The notes under the pieces were generated by a model. It ran no database searches and was not told the origin of the DNA. It saw nothing but the letters and a program-made list of their open reading frames with translations. 64,000 bases of DNA, from assembly GCA_965153355.1 (NCBI GenBank), contig OZ231127.1, positions 92,814,001 through 92,878,000 of the forward strand, given 5' to 3'. The position numbers and the translations under genes are program-made. Origin of the DNA: Flaccisagitta enflata (Eukaryota; Chaetognatha; Sagittoidea; Aphragmophora). This document shows positions 11,720 through 23,536 of this stretch, one piece after another (position 1 is the stretch's first letter; every line of letters starts with the position of its first letter).

Positions 11720-12620
11720 CAGACGGACGGATAGACGGATGGACGAACAGACGGATCTGTCGATGGATGAACGGATGGATGGACAGACAGATGGATGGAT
11801 GGTCGGACGGAAGTATTCTCCCTGTGTTCTACAGGACTTTTTCCCCTCTGGATCCGCAGCCCATAAAAACAATAATGAATGGGATGAAAATTTTTTATCA
11901 TAACTGTGAAATGAATGTGAGTGCTGAATTTGATTTATGAAGGTGGTGAAAGTGATTAAAATTTTCACAAATACGCAGGCGTGTATAAAGTTGAGTATCC
12001 CCCCCCTGGTAGGGGGAAGGGGGAAGAAAATCAAAGGGTTTGGAGATGGGGAAGAAAATCAAACAGTAGAAAAAAAAGAATAACAAGAATTTGTAATTTA
12101 ACAAGAATTTGTAATTTAACAAGAATTTGTAATTTATAATTTGTAATTTAACAAGAATTTGTAATTTATTTTTATATCTTTTATATTTATATTTTTATTT
12201 AATTTGTATTTAATTTAATTAATCTTATTTAATTTCATTTAATTTCATTTAATTTAATTTAATTTTTTATATTTATATTTTTATCTAATTTGTATTTAAT
12301 TTGTATTCAATTTATATTTCTTATATTTATATTTTTATTTAATTTGTAATTTAACAAGAATTTGTAATTTGTAATTTGTAATTTAACAAGAATTTGTAAT
12401 TTACTTTGGCAGTTCCAAAAGAGAGTGTTTCATTACTAAAACATTATTTTACACTATTATAACTGTATTTATACTATATTTATACTCTATAGGGTAGAAA
12501 ATGAAAAAAAAATGTTTTGACTGTGCAGGGAAGAAAATCAAAGACCAGGGGAGGGGGGATAGAAATTAAAAACCGCTCAAGTTTATACACCCCTGCAAAT
12601 ATGGTAAACTTTACATGATT
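11720..12620. other. Non-coding: rCGGCCCC fragment and AT-rich tandem repeats
   Basis: A fragment of the family with CTACAGGACTTTTTCCCC and gccgcagccc-like text (11806-11865) is followed by AT-rich tandem units of ACAAGAATTTGTAATTT (12100-12400) and TTTATATTTTTATTTAAT. No gene is evident. Confidence 0.6.
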
Positions 12621-13469
12621 GAGAAAAAAAATTCATTGATTTTGTATAGAGTGTGACAGACGGACGTAAGAAGGGACAGAGCCTTTGATTGGCAAACGCG
12701 CTCCTAGTGGGTTTGTTCAAAAAGACATTCTTTTTAGTTCAATATTTGTCTTTCCATTCTATTGTAATTTTAAGTCAACAACATATGTGCTCCAACAGAA
12801 GACGAATTTCGGAGGAAAGAAGTGGAAGGGAAGGGGGGGAGGGGAAGGGGAGAATTGGAAGGGAAGGGGGGGGGAAGGGGAGAAGTGGAAGGGGAGAGAG
12901 CGGAGAAATTTCTTCTAAGGATTTGGGAAAAAGTGAGGAATGGAAACCAAAGAAGATATTTTACATTTGGAGATATTAAAAGAGAGAGTATTTGGGTCGA
13001 TTTCCTGATCTGTCCGTCCGTAACATTTGTGCATTTTTAAGGTTATCTGGGTATGCAGTAAAGTAGTAAACTGCGAGATAGGAAAAAAGAAGAACGCAAA
13101 CATGCGGCTAGGGCCCACAGGAGCATTGGTGCTGGTGACCAGCATTTCTGTATTTGTTTTTAACCAAACGACTTAATCATGTTGTGCCGCGCCCCTGCCC
13201 ACCCGCACGCAACTGTATTTTTTTTTTTTTTGCCTTAGTTTCAGACTAACAGACAAAAGTATCAAGACCGTCCATGATAAAAAAAAATCCCTTGAAATCG
13301 CTATTTTAGTAGAAAGCACCCTTCTGCTTTCTCAGCTGTTGTGATTTGACAACCCGATTTCTCATGATGATTGTCTTGATGATGTTTTAATTGTTCTTCC
13401 TCGTGTTTGCTCGCTAATGAAACGACTGAGGCTCAGTCTCTCAGCAACGGAGATTTCCCGGATGGCATC

Positions 13470-13890
13470 ATTCATAAACCAGACGGCATAAACCAGATGG
13501 CGTAAACCAGATGGCATAAACCAGATGGCACCAATCATAAACCAGACGGCATAAACCAGATAGCATAAACCAGATGGCACCAATCATAAACCAGACGCCA
13601 TAAACCAGATAGCATAAACCAGATGGCACCAATCATAAACCAGATGGCATAAACCAGATGGTATCATACATAAACCAGACGGCATAAACCAGATGGTATA
13701 AACCAGATGGCACCAAACATAAACCATATGGCATAAACCAGATGGCATCATTCATAAACCAGATGGCACCAATCATAAACTAGATGGCATACACCAGATG
13801 GCATCATTCATAAACCAGATGGCATACACCAGATGGCATCATTCATAAACCAGATGGCATAAACCGGATGGCATCTTTCATAAACCATGG
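13470..13890. repeat. 13-bp and 21-bp minisatellite (ATAAACCAGATGG)
   Basis: Some 28 degenerate copies of ATAAACCAGATGGC, alternating with ATGGCACCAATC and ATGGCATCATTC variants. There are no spacers of unique sequence, so this is not a CRISPR array. Confidence 0.93.
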
Positions 13891-14572
13891 CACACAGAAC
13901 AAGGAGTAAGAAAAGGCGTTCAAGGCGAAGTTGCCCCATCGTAACATATTTGTTTGTTTTTTTCAACGCACTATAATCCCATTTTGACATTTCAAGTCAC
14001 ATTCATAGCATACCATGATTCCACTCCATACCATCATGCCATTCCATGCTATGCCACAGTCAAACATCACATAGCCATGTGTGCCATATCATGTCAGGGA
14101 AAACTAGGTAACCATAAGTCGGGTGGGCAGGACACACGATTTGTGACGCAATATCCGACTATAATCGTCAATTGCGACTAACGCGCAATAACGGGCCGAC
14201 GGCAGGACCGACGGAAAACAAGCACATTTATTAGCATCCACGCTACTGAAAATGCCAATGTCTAATACTGGCATATCATCAGTCTTAGTCAATATTGCAT
14301 TTACAAGGAATTGAAAATTAATAGAATTCTCTCACGTTTTGTGTTCATCCTTTTAAAGTCTTTTTATTAGTCTTGGACTCTTGACTTTATTAATACGGCG
14401 TCCGTCCGTTTGTTGGCCCATCTGTGTTGGTCTGTGTTGGTCTGTCCCAAAATGCAAAAACGCGCATTTTCGTCCCCGCCCAATTCGCCATAACAATTGT
14501 AACCTCGCCTTACGCTCTTTTTCACCGGTTGCTCCTTGATAACTACATGAAAATCTTACGCTCAAAAGCTTC

Positions 14573-15690
14573 TTTATTCATTCATTCATTCATTCATTCA
14601 TTCATTCATTCATTCATTCATTCATTCATTCATTCATTCATTCATTCATACATTCATTCATTCATTCATTTATTCATTCATTCATTCATTCATTCATTCA
14701 TTCATTCATTCATACATTCATTCATTCATTCATTCATTCATTCATTCATTCATACATTCATTCATTCATTTATTCATTCATTCATTCATTCATTTATTCA
14801 TTCATTTATTCATTCATTCATTCATTCATTCATTCATTCATTCATTCATTCATTCATTCATTCATTCATTCATTCATTCATTCATTCATACATTCATTCA
14901 TTCATTCATTCATTCATTCATTCATTCATTCATTCATTCATTCATTCATTCATTCATTCATTCATTCATTCATTCATACATACATTCATTCATTCATTCA
15001 TTCATTCATTCATTCATTCATTCATTCATTCATTCATTTATTCATTCATTTATTCATTCATTCATTCATTCATTCATTCATTCATTCATTCATTCATTCA
15101 TTCATTCATTCATTCATTCATTCATTCATTCATTCATTCATTCATTCATTCATTCATTCATTCATTCATTCATTCATTCATTCATTCATTCATTCATTCA
15201 TTCATTCATTCATTCATTCATTCATTCATTCATTCATTCATTCATTCATTCATTCATTCATTCATTCATTCATTCATTCATTCATTCATTCATTCATTCA
15301 TTCATTCATTCATTCATTCATTCATTCATTCATTCATTCATTCATTCATTCATTCATTCCTTCATTCATTCATTCATTCATTCATTCATTCATTCATTAT
15401 TCATTCATTCATACATTCATTCATTCATTCATTCATTCATTCATTCATTCATTCATACATTCATTCATTCATTCATTCATTCATTCATTCATTCATTCAT
15501 TCATTCATTCATTCATTCATTCATTCATTCATTCATTCATTCATACATTCATTCATTCATTCATTCATTCATTCATTCATTCCTTCATTCATTCATTCAT
15601 TCATTCATTCATTCATTCATTCATTCATACATTCATTCATTCATTTATTCATTCATTCATTCATTCATTCATCTATTCATTCATACAATT
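14573..15690. repeat. (TTCA)n array, about 1.1 kb
   Basis: A nearly pure TTCA tetranucleotide array with scattered ATAC and TTTA variants and one phase shift near 15400. It begins immediately at the donor of dynein exon d. The 451-residue open frame (FIHS repeats) is a consequence of the 4-bp unit being open in several frames. Confidence 0.98.
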
Positions 15691-15693
15691 TAC

Positions 15694-15823
15694 CTGATCG
15701 ACCAATTTCTTCCACCCATAGGAGAGTGAGTCTACGCGTTCCGTATTCGAGTCTTGTATGGACATGCCGTATTTGTTGAGGACTGCGTACGATTCTTCGA
15801 TCGGTCCAATCGTCATTCCAATC
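15694..15823 (-). CDS. Dynein heavy chain exon d (PIEESY motif)
   Basis: 130 bp, phase 2 in and phase 0 out. It encodes IGMTIGPIEESYAVLNKYGM to a segment ending WKKLVDQ. P-I-E-E-S/A-Y is a dynein tail signature. The donor GTAAATTG opens straight into the 1.1 kb TTCA array. Three diverged copies of the exon start plus acceptor lie upstream in the intron at 16438-16664 (see findings). Confidence 0.95.
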
Positions 15824-15879
15824 CTGCAATTGACAAATACAACAGGTCGCCCAAGGGCAATACGTGGTCAGCGATACCC

Positions 15880-16258
15880 GTTGCCCTGCTTTGCATGGTT
15901 GTAAATCGGAATGAGAGGCAGGGCAGCGGCCCCGAAGGGGACAAAGTCCTGTAGAACACAGGGGATTCTTTGAGTCCTGTCTGTCCGCTTTCCAGGCCCT
16001 CTCTCAGGTTTGAATTGCCCTCTCAGGTTCAAAATCTGACTCTGATATTCGCCCTCTCATGCCTTTGGAATTTGAGAGGGCAGATTTCAGTCTGGAGGGC
16101 AGACTCAGCCTGAGAGGACAGGTAATATTCTGAAAGGGCAGCCCTCCCTCCCTCAGGCCTGAGAATTGGGGACGAGATGGACGGACGGATGGACGAACGG
16201 ACGAACAAAAGTCCCCCTGCGTTCTACAGGACTTCGCCCCCTTCGGGGCCGCTGCCCA
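15880..16258. repeat. Copies of the GGCCCCGAAGGGG repeat family
   Basis: GGGCAGCGGCCCCGAAGGGG followed by acaaagtcctgtagaacaca (15926-15963) recurs inverted at 16215-16258 as CTACAGGACTTCGCCCCCTT. The interval between has three to four CCCTCTCAGG-type units. Together they may be one element with about 45-bp inverted ends. Confidence 0.65.
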
Positions 16259-16408
16259 AAAACAAGGCCGGATACACGGCAATCCAGTCGCGGACGGTTG
16301 GGCAAGAGCGGTAATGCCAAAACCGCTAGCAAGTATAGAAATATTTCGGACGGAGCGACACGACAAGGCATAGAGTCGCGTGCGCGTGTCCGCGACTTAA
16401 AAATTTTA
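16258..16408 (-). mobile_element. Double-hairpin dispersed repeat, type 1
   Basis: It begins AACAAGGCCGGATACACGG and ends in an extended hairpin agtcgcgtgcgcgtgtccgc then gactt. It abuts the inverted-end element on its left. Confidence 0.75.
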
Positions 16409-16437
16409 TTGAGAATCATATAATCAATGGGGATTGA

Positions 16438-16664
16438 GTATGATTCTTCAATCAGTTCAATTATCATTCCACTCCTGACATTCACAAAAACAAATTATTT
16501 GATAGAACATTGCATAATCATTAAGGATCAAGCGATTCTTCATTCAATCCAACTGTCATTCCAGTCCTGCCATTAGCAAATACATTTCATTTGAAAGGAT
16601 ATAACATAATCGTTAATGATTGAGTACAATTCCTCAATCGGTCCAATTGTCATTTGCAGATACA
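16438..16664 (-). repeat. Three diverged copies of dynein exon d head plus acceptor
   Basis: The true boundary (15790-15840) reads tacgattcttcgatcggtcc, then aatcgtcattccaatcctgc. Copies at 16438-16485, 16531-16583 and 16622-16664 keep gattcttcaatc-like, ccaattgtcatt and a CTGCA or CTGAC junction. They lie 0.6-0.85 kb upstream of the exon in gene orientation. Confidence 0.8.
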
Positions 16665-16981
16665 TTGTGCATTTCAATTGAAAGGAAATCTTATAATCGT
16701 TCGATAATTATTGAGGGGTGATGGCACGAAGCCTTAGTTTTCCCAATCGGCGTGGCCTCCCTTTGCTGACAAATGCAATCGTTCATTTAATTTCCTCAGC
16801 TATCAATAATGAGTGACGTCCGCTCCGGCTTAAGCTAAGTAGAGAATGAAGGCAAAGCGAGAAAAGAACAAATGGAAGAAGAAAGATCGAGTGGAAGAAA
16901 GGGAAAGAGGAATAAACAAGGAAGGAAGGGGGGAAGGGAGGAAAAAAACAAAGAAGGAAAGAAAGGAGAAGGGAAAGAAGA

Positions 16982-16986
16982 AATGA

Positions 16987-17070
<84 letters not shown>

Positions 17071-17140
17071 GAGGGAGGCACGAAACAAAGAAGGAAGGAA
17101 GGAAGGAAGGAAGGAAGGTAGGAAGGAGGGAAGGGAGGGG
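16982..17140. repeat. (GAAA)n and (GGAA)n microsatellites
   Basis: About 90 bp of GAAA (16982-17070), then unique bases, then GGAA (17091-17140). Confidence 0.97.
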
Positions 17141-17225
17141 GGAGGAGATGGAACAATGAAAGGAAAGACACGTTTGCTCAAGCGTCATATGGTCATTGGT
17201 TTCCAACGCCTCATTCTTCCTCCTT

Positions 17226-17645
17226 TTGGGCAGCAGCCCCGAAGGGGCCAATGACCTATGCTTTCACAGAGGGGAAATTTCTCCTCCTTCTCCTCCTCCA
17301 TTTCTCAGTCCATCCCCCCCTTCCGAGGTTCAAACCCCAGCCTTGAGGCTCAAATACCAGCCTCGAGGCTCAAATACTAGCCTCGAGGCCCAAATACCAG
17401 CCTCGAGGCTCAACTTCCGCCCTCGAGGCTCAAATTCCAGCCTCGAGGCTCAAATTCCAGCCTCAAGGCTCAAATTCCAGCCTCGAGGCTCAAATTCCAG
17501 CCTCGAGGCTCAAATTCCAGCCTTGAGGCTCAAATTCCAGCCTCGAGGCTCAAATTCCAGCCTTGAGGCTCAAATACCAACCTCGAGGCTCAAATCCCAG
17601 TCTTGAGACTCAAATCCCAGCCTTGAGGCTCAAATCCCAGCCTCA
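17226..17645. repeat. GGCCCC-family head followed by 20-bp minisatellite
   Basis: GGGCAGCAGCCCCGAAGGGG with ATGACCTATGCTTTCACA (17226-17266) precedes about 16 copies of CCTCGAGGCTCAAATTCCAG. The same head-plus-minisatellite combination recurs at 35762-36290 and 48697-49110, so the two parts travel as one unit. Confidence 0.85.
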
Positions 17646-18339
17646 AAGCGTGAATGAGTGTGTTGGCGACTATTTATATTCCGTTGTGAGTTTTGGCGTT
17701 CTTTTTAGAGGACTACTACAACATGAAAACAACTGCAGTTATCTTCTCTCATGAAAAGGAGCCCCAGGAGCGAAGAAACACGATCTCTTCGACCTTCGCG
17801 GCTTTCCAAGAAAAATCATGAAAAAACTGCTTCAACCATAATGTAATCGGCTGTAAATACACTCAAAATTCCATCTTTTTGTTCTCCACCCAACTGCAAA
17901 TTTTCATCTCAATCAGTCAACGGGAAGGGTCAAAACTTTGAAAGAAACTACCATCATTAATGGGCTTGATTAAATTTCATCATCAAAAAAAATCGCTATC
18001 GTGGTCTCACTCTCTCATAGCCTCATGCTTGTTTGGAATCTAAAGTCCAAGTCGAATCAGTTCTCCAACCTCGGTCTTCTTGTGTAACAACTACAGCTAA
18101 GAATTTGTGTTACAAAACCGTTTACTCCTTTGCGGCTAAAAAAAACTACTTCTCAGAACCAAAGACTGAATCTTACTGAAGGAAATTGTCATCTTTCCAT
18201 TAAACTAAGATAGATTGTCACAGAGTTGGAAGTTTCTGAGCACTGGGGCAGTTGGCACAAGCGCCACTCTTTGAGATAAAGAGCTATCTAGAACAGTCTC
18301 GGTTTCATCCTGCTCTGACAATCTAATAAAGCTCAAGAC

Positions 18340-19056
18340 ATGGAGAAAATGCAGCATGATATTGCGCAACTGGAAAAAGAGTCAAAAGAAACAAATGAAT
18401 GGAAAACCAAAATGGATGCTCTACTCATGACCTTCAAAAAAGGTTTCGAAGGTTTTGAAAAAGTCGTGGTAGGCATTAACAATAATCATACAGCTTTGAA
18501 TGAAACAATTGCCATGCTAACCATTAAAATGGAAAAACATATCACAAGTGCTGATTCCTTCAAAGCCCAAGTGGTTAAGCATCAGGTTGCCTCAAAAACC
18601 GAATTTGATTCCTTCAAAGCCCAAGTGGTTAAGCATCAGGTTGCCTCAAAAACCGAATTTGAAGCATTTGGAAAGAAATTGACTAAATCACAACAACAGT
18701 TATATGCAACAAATCGCAAGTTTGCGGAGGAGATGGAAAAAAACAGGCGTATCAAAGATGAATTGAAGACCAAGATGGATGCCATTGGAGAAAGAACAAC
18801 ATCGACTGATGTCAGATTACAGGAGCTCCAAACCGAATTTCAAGCCATCAAGGCAAAAGTGGATAAAATTCACAATTCTGCACAAAGTTCAACCAACCCT
18901 GCCACAATGAATAAAGGCACACCTGTGCAATTTGTTCCAGAATGGGTCTTGTGCGAACGAAAGAGAAACAACATCATCATTTTTGGTCAACAGGAAACAG
19001 ATGACGATCATGCCATGATCAAATTGCTTGCTGGTGACTTGGACCTGGACCTGGAT
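18340..19056 (+). pseudogene. L1-type non-LTR retrotransposon ORF1, 5' part (split by hAT element)
   Basis: The frame opens MEKMQHDIAQLEKESKETNE and is Lys/Glu-rich with long heptad stretches (residues about 1-200), as expected of the coiled coil of L1-type ORF1 proteins. Near residue 205 it reaches WVLCERKRNNIIIFGQQE, which resembles the start of the ORF1 RRM-like domain. These proteins bind the element's RNA and form a ribonucleoprotein. A 54-bp direct duplication (18553-18606 and 18607-18660) repeats DSFKAQVVKHQVASKTEF. The frame stops 6 bases into the hAT-like insertion. The 3' part resumes at 19982 in the shifted frame predicted by a 925-bp insertion. No ORF2 (endonuclease/RT) follows, so it is a dead partial copy, antisense in the dynein intron. 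Confidence 0.8.
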
Positions 19057-19973
19057 CAGGCCTGAAATTAGGATTTTTTCTGAGCGTGCACGCCGGGCAC
19101 GCCTCCCAAAATCAAAGCGGGCCCGACAGGAAAAGAGCGTGCCCGGTAGAAGTTATAATTTTACCATACTTCTTACTCAATATTTTTTTTTGAAGCCTTC
19201 AAAAGAGATAGAGATAGCTACTAGTAGAATAACTACAACATTTTTGATTTGGAGCGTTTTGAAGCCTGGGTTTCATAAAAAAAACTAGGTTCCCATATAA
19301 CATCATTTACTCGTTCATTCATTCATGCACTCATCCATTTATTAGCAACATTCACTCATCAAAAACGATCGTAATCAGTGTCACGCACATAATGGCAATA
19401 AATGGCCCTTTTTTCAGTTGAAAAAAATAACATCAATTCATCAAATGAGGGTCAAATTTCAAACTTTTAAACGCAGAGGAAAAGGCAAAGAATAAGGCAA
19501 ATACATGCACTTTGCAATTCATGAATGAATCTATGAATGAATGAATGAATGAATGAATGAATGAATGAATGAATGAATGAATGAATGAATGAATGTATGA
19601 ATGAAATATGAATGATTGATCAAAGGAATGAAAACGAGAGTGAAAAAAGAGTGCTAAGAACGCCCATTTTGTTTTGTTTTGGTTTTTAGTCGCGGACACG
19701 CGACTCTACACCTTGCTGTGTCGGTCGGTCCGTCCGTTCGTCGGTCCGTCACATTTCTGAATTCCGAGCAGTTTTTGCCGTACTGCTCCTGCCCAACCGT
19801 CCGCGACTGGATTGCCGTGTATCCGGCCTTGTTTTTTTTCATGAAAGTGTGACAAATCAGATAAATGAGAGAGACAAGAGCGTGCACGCCGGGCACGCAG
19901 CTAGTAAAAGCTGCGTGCCCAACAGCCAAACTGCGTGCACCGGGCACGCGGGCACGCTCTATTTTCAGGCCTG
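19057..19973. mobile_element. hAT-like non-autonomous element with 8-bp target duplication
   Basis: It begins CAGGCCTGAAAT and ends ATTTTCAGGCCTG, inverted termini of 12 bp with one mismatch or gap. Further inverted GC-rich motifs (gagcgtgc, gggcacgc) lie just inside. It is flanked by a perfect 8-bp direct repeat acctggat (19049-19056 and 19974-19981). Eight-bp duplications and CAG-type termini are hallmarks of hAT. It is 917 bp with no transposase, containing a TTCA array (19525-19600) and a nested double-hairpin repeat (19683-19839). Confidence 0.9.
19683..19839 (+). mobile_element. Double-hairpin dispersed repeat, type 1, nested in hAT element
   Basis: It opens TTTTTAGTCGCGGACACGCG, has a short GTCGGTCC array and TACTGCTCCTGCCCAACCG, and ends GCCGTGTATCCGGCCTTG with a T run. 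Its nesting shows it arrived in the hAT element before or after that element hit the L1 ORF1. Confidence 0.8.
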
Positions 19974-19981
19974 ACCTGGAT

Positions 19982-20314
19982 CCTTCTACGGACATTGTTC
20001 ATCATTTTCGTGTTGGAACATCAAACAGTAGCAATTTACGCCCCCTGGTCGTTAAATTTGTATGCTCAGAAAAAAAGAGGGCAATGCTCCTGATGGCAAA
20101 GAAGCTGAGAGGAATGGAGAAATGGAACGGGGTGATTATCACTCATGACATGACAAAATTGGAATGTCAAGTGGAAAAAGCATGGGAGATTAAATTGCGG
20201 CAAGATGTTGAGCATTTGAACAATTCTCTTACTGCAGATGAAAAAAGCGTCAAGTTTTTCAAAGTTATTGGCGGCCGTCGCGAGCGAAGAATAGCATGCT
20301 TTCCGATTAAATGA
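19982..20314 (+). pseudogene. L1-type ORF1, 3' part
   Basis: It starts just after the right 8-bp duplication and runs from PSTDIVHHFRVG to GRRERRIACFPIK with a TGA stop at 20312-20314. It carries the second half of the RRM-like region (RPLVVKFVCSEKKRAMLL) and a C-terminal helical part. Removing the hAT element and one 8-bp copy joins this frame to the upstream part, giving an ORF of 350 codons including the stop. Downstream sequence is AT-rich without a reverse transcriptase. Confidence 0.8.
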
Positions 20315-20779
20315 CTCACTAACTTAGAGACCATAAGAGCACAATGATCAAAACAGATTTTTTTTTATCTCTTTACAAATGGTTTCTTAGTATCATAAAA
20401 TCTTTAGTATTTGCTCAGAGAATAATCACTGATATTATTTGCACTTATAAAAGCATATTTTCTATTTGGAAGTATTTATAGTCTTTATTTTCATATATTG
20501 GAAAGTCGTTGAAAATTTTGGTGAATATGCAACTTTTTCCTTTACTGATTCACACTTTTGATTTTTAAAACTAGTGACTGGTCAATTTTGGATATTTTGA
20601 ACATAGAATTTTCAATTTTTAGCAGTTGCATGGTAACAATTCTCGCTTTTGGTTCTTATGAACTACTGACTGGTTAATTTTTCTTTGCCACGTAAATTGT
20701 AATTGTTGGTAAAGCTATCATCTCGATGGCCAACTCGTTAAAAGGTTGGCCCCTTTGGTAGCTATACTTTTATATTATA

Positions 20780-20965
20780 TTATATTATCAAAGCTCAAAT
20801 CCCAACCTTGAGGCTCAAATCCCAACCTTGAGGCTCAAATCCTAGCTTAGAGGCTCAAATACCAGATTCAAGGCTCAAATCCTTGCAGCAAGGCTTAAAT
20901 TCCAGCTTCAAGCTTCCAAACTTCCTGAGTCTAGGTCATCAGCCCCTTCGGGGCCGCTGCACAAG
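20780..20965. repeat. Minisatellite plus inverted GGCCCC-family head
   Basis: About seven units of CTTGAGGCTCAAATCCCAA are followed by ctaggtcatcagccccttcg and gggccgctgc. This is a diverged copy of the compound unit seen at 17226. Confidence 0.75.
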
Positions 20966-22227
20966 GGGCCACGGATTGCGCTAGATGGCTCCTTGGGTAT
21001 TTAGGTGAAAATTTTTATCTCTGCTATATGCTATATATTACCGTTCCATATGACAGCATTTATGGCGATTTAGAGTGAAAAAACGCGACCTAAATGGACA
21101 TTACTACAAAAAATGCTGAATTTAAAGAAAAATCAATGAATTTTTCGGATTATCTGTTATGATTACAAAAAGCTAATGACATCTTCAATTTAGGATTGGA
21201 TTCCTTCAATAATGTTTACATATCTGGAAAAATTTAAAAAATCATCATTTTTTACATTTTTAGCACTAATAAATTAGTCTACTATTACTACCTATTTGAC
21301 CAAATTTGCATGCTTTTATTACCCTATAAATAAAAAAAATCGCACAAGGACGCACAATGAGCGACCTTTGCCAAAATATAGTTCAAGGGGTCCTGAATCC
21401 AGAATGCTATGGCTCAAGCCGTGCTTCGCCGTGCAAATTGTAATTTTCTTGGCCTAAAATGGACTAGTAATAATGTGGACAAAAGTAAAAATCTATATTT
21501 GATTGGAAGAAAAATGAGCAAAATGAGCTAAATGAGCAAAAAAAATGATTTTTTTTGAGCATCTTATTAATGAATCTTATTGAACAAAGACAAAAATTTA
21601 ATTGATTTGGTCATGACATTAGACAATTTAGATACTAAATGTAAGAAAGTTTAGTTGTATTTCTCACTTCATTTTCTCAAATCTCTCTTCTTTTGTACTC
21701 TAAGCTCATAAAGCTTTTAATACAATAGAAATGAGTCAATATTGGGTATAAATAGTTTCATAACAACTGAAAATATGCAGAAAAATGTTTCTCACTCTGT
21801 ATATTTCATAAGGAACAATGTAATGGAAAAGATGCAATGTCAATCCCCAATGAGCCACCTAGCGCACAATTCAGCCCACAGTGCGCTGCCCCCCTCACCA
21901 TCACACTCACACACAAACACAGGGGCAACGGGTACCGCTGACCATCTAACGCTTTTGCGACTATTTATTAGTAGAATTATGTAACTTGTAAGGGGTCACT
22001 GCCCACCAGGGGCGTGTTATACGGGATCAATGCCCAAAAATTAAGAAAATAGAGGAATGAAGAAAAAAACGATAAAAAGACAGCAGGAACTCGTTCATTT
22101 TGCAGATTATTGATTCCGACTGCGCATCGTCGTGATTAGATTAGATTTAGATTATTAAGTCCTATGGAAACTAGAACAAGCTTTGGTAATCATTGTGAGA
22201 TGAATTGGTGCAGATTCACTAACAATA
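20966..22227. other. No gene seen; AT-rich intronic sequence
   Basis: Within the large dynein intron. It is AT-rich and contains a fragment ending GCTGACCATCTAACGCTTTT then GCGAC (21937-21961), a tail shared with 31810 and 49265. Open frames are short and unconvincing. Confidence 0.55.
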
Positions 22228-22508
22228 AGGAACAAGGCCAAGTAGGCCAACAATGCGTCCTCTTTGAATGAACGTTTTTTATGAATGAATGTTTTTTTTA
22301 TGAATGAATGTCATTTGTGAATGAATGAATGATTTAATGAATGAATTACTTGATGTATGCTTCTTTTACTGGGGTAGAACTACTTTTCTGTTAAAAAAAT
22401 GCTTGATTTTGATGTTTTTAATGAATGCGTTACCGACCAACCAACCGACCGACCAACCGACCAACCAACGGACACAGCCTATTATAGAGATGCGAGGACG
22501 CATCTAAA
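22228..22508 (-). mobile_element. Double-hairpin dispersed repeat, type 2
   Basis: AACAAGGCCAAGTAGGCCAA begins it and agatgcgaggacgcatct with AAAAAG ends it. The interior carries GAATGAAT spacers and CCAACCGACC units. It is a clear relative of 2893-3212. Confidence 0.8.
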
Positions 22509-22909
22509 AAGCCAATAGTGGTGCTTGCTTGGCAGCGGCAGTAACCCTTTCAGTGACATAACTTGATTTCAGCCGGTCATAAAGAGAACCCCTCTGCATT
22601 CGAGAGTAAATGAGTTGTGATGCCATATATGATTATGAGGTATATGTCTCATGTTCATGAGGCTCTTATTCTAGCCCATATCACAGCCACACGCTGATTA
22701 TCATAGGGAGTAACAGGCAACTCTTCACTCAACACCAATTTTTTTTTCTTTGGTTGAACAATAATTAGCCTAAGAATACAGCCTTTCAATTTGTAAAAGG
22801 GAAAAATTTGTAAAGGGAGGCCAATGATCCGATATTGTTCGCTTGTAGTACTTTACCATTACAATTATAAACCTGACCCTGACCCTGATCCTGACCCTGA
22901 CAATCTTAC

Positions 22910-23063
22910 CTGATCTCAGCCTCGCGGAGGTCAGCGAGAGCTCCCATGTGAGAGCGGACGTCGTCGAGATCCTTAACGGGCCGCTGCAGCCTCTTCATCA
23001 ACTCGTCAATGAAGATCGACACTTCCGACATCTGACTGGAGACTCGGGTATGCAATGATGCAC
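22910..23063 (-). CDS. Dynein heavy chain exon c (tail, [10 protein letters not shown] motif)
   Basis: 154 bp, phase 1 in and phase 2 out, encoding [11 protein letters not shown] through a segment ending [22 protein letters not shown] is one of the most conserved blocks of dynein heavy chain tails. The acceptor lies next to a CT array of about 125 bp (23072-23196 plus strand). The donor GTAAGATTG is followed by a short run of degenerate CCTGAC hexamers (22871-22900). The next intron is the longest here (7.1 kb) and holds the L1 ORF1, the hAT element and many satellites. Confidence 0.94.
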
Positions 23064-23071
23064 CTGGAAGT

Positions 23072-23110
23072 GAGAGAGAGAGAGAGAGCGAAAGAGCGAG
23101 AGAGCGAGAG

Positions 23111-23196
<86 letters not shown>
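23072..23196. repeat. (GA)n microsatellite abutting a splice acceptor
   Basis: About 125 bp of GA with GCGA variants. In the dynein sense strand this is a CT run ending 8 bases before exon c. Confidence 0.97.
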
Positions 23197-23201
<5 letters not shown>

Positions 23202-23536
23202 CAAACCATGTCGGCAACGCTATAGGCTTCCCATGGCAGTGAAACAATTTTTAAAGTAAGCCTGTGTTATTGCTGACCAATCTTTTTATTTGATTTCCAA
23301 GTCAAAGTCAATAGAAATCTTGTTATGATTTTTTATGCAAATGGCCCAATGATATCAGTATAACATCTCTCTCAAAATCAGGCGAACTGGGATAATACTA
23401 AAACATGTTATTTTCATGACGGTTCTACAAAAAATTCCACAATATATCAACCATGAGCTCCAAATAGTCACATCAAATGATATCATCCAATTTTTAGGTT
23501 TAGTTCAGCTTCAAAACCATTTTATTTGACAAGGGA

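Noticed and set aside
13470-13890. CRISPR-like direct repeats
   Set aside because: Repeats are head-to-tail without unique spacers of constant length, in a clearly eukaryotic locus; the same applies to 17330-17645 and 38695-39105.
14424-15779. 451-residue open frame of FIHS repeats
   Set aside because: It is a TTCA array translated. A pure 4-bp repeat without stops is open in every frame, and a real dynein exon runs antisense at its right end.
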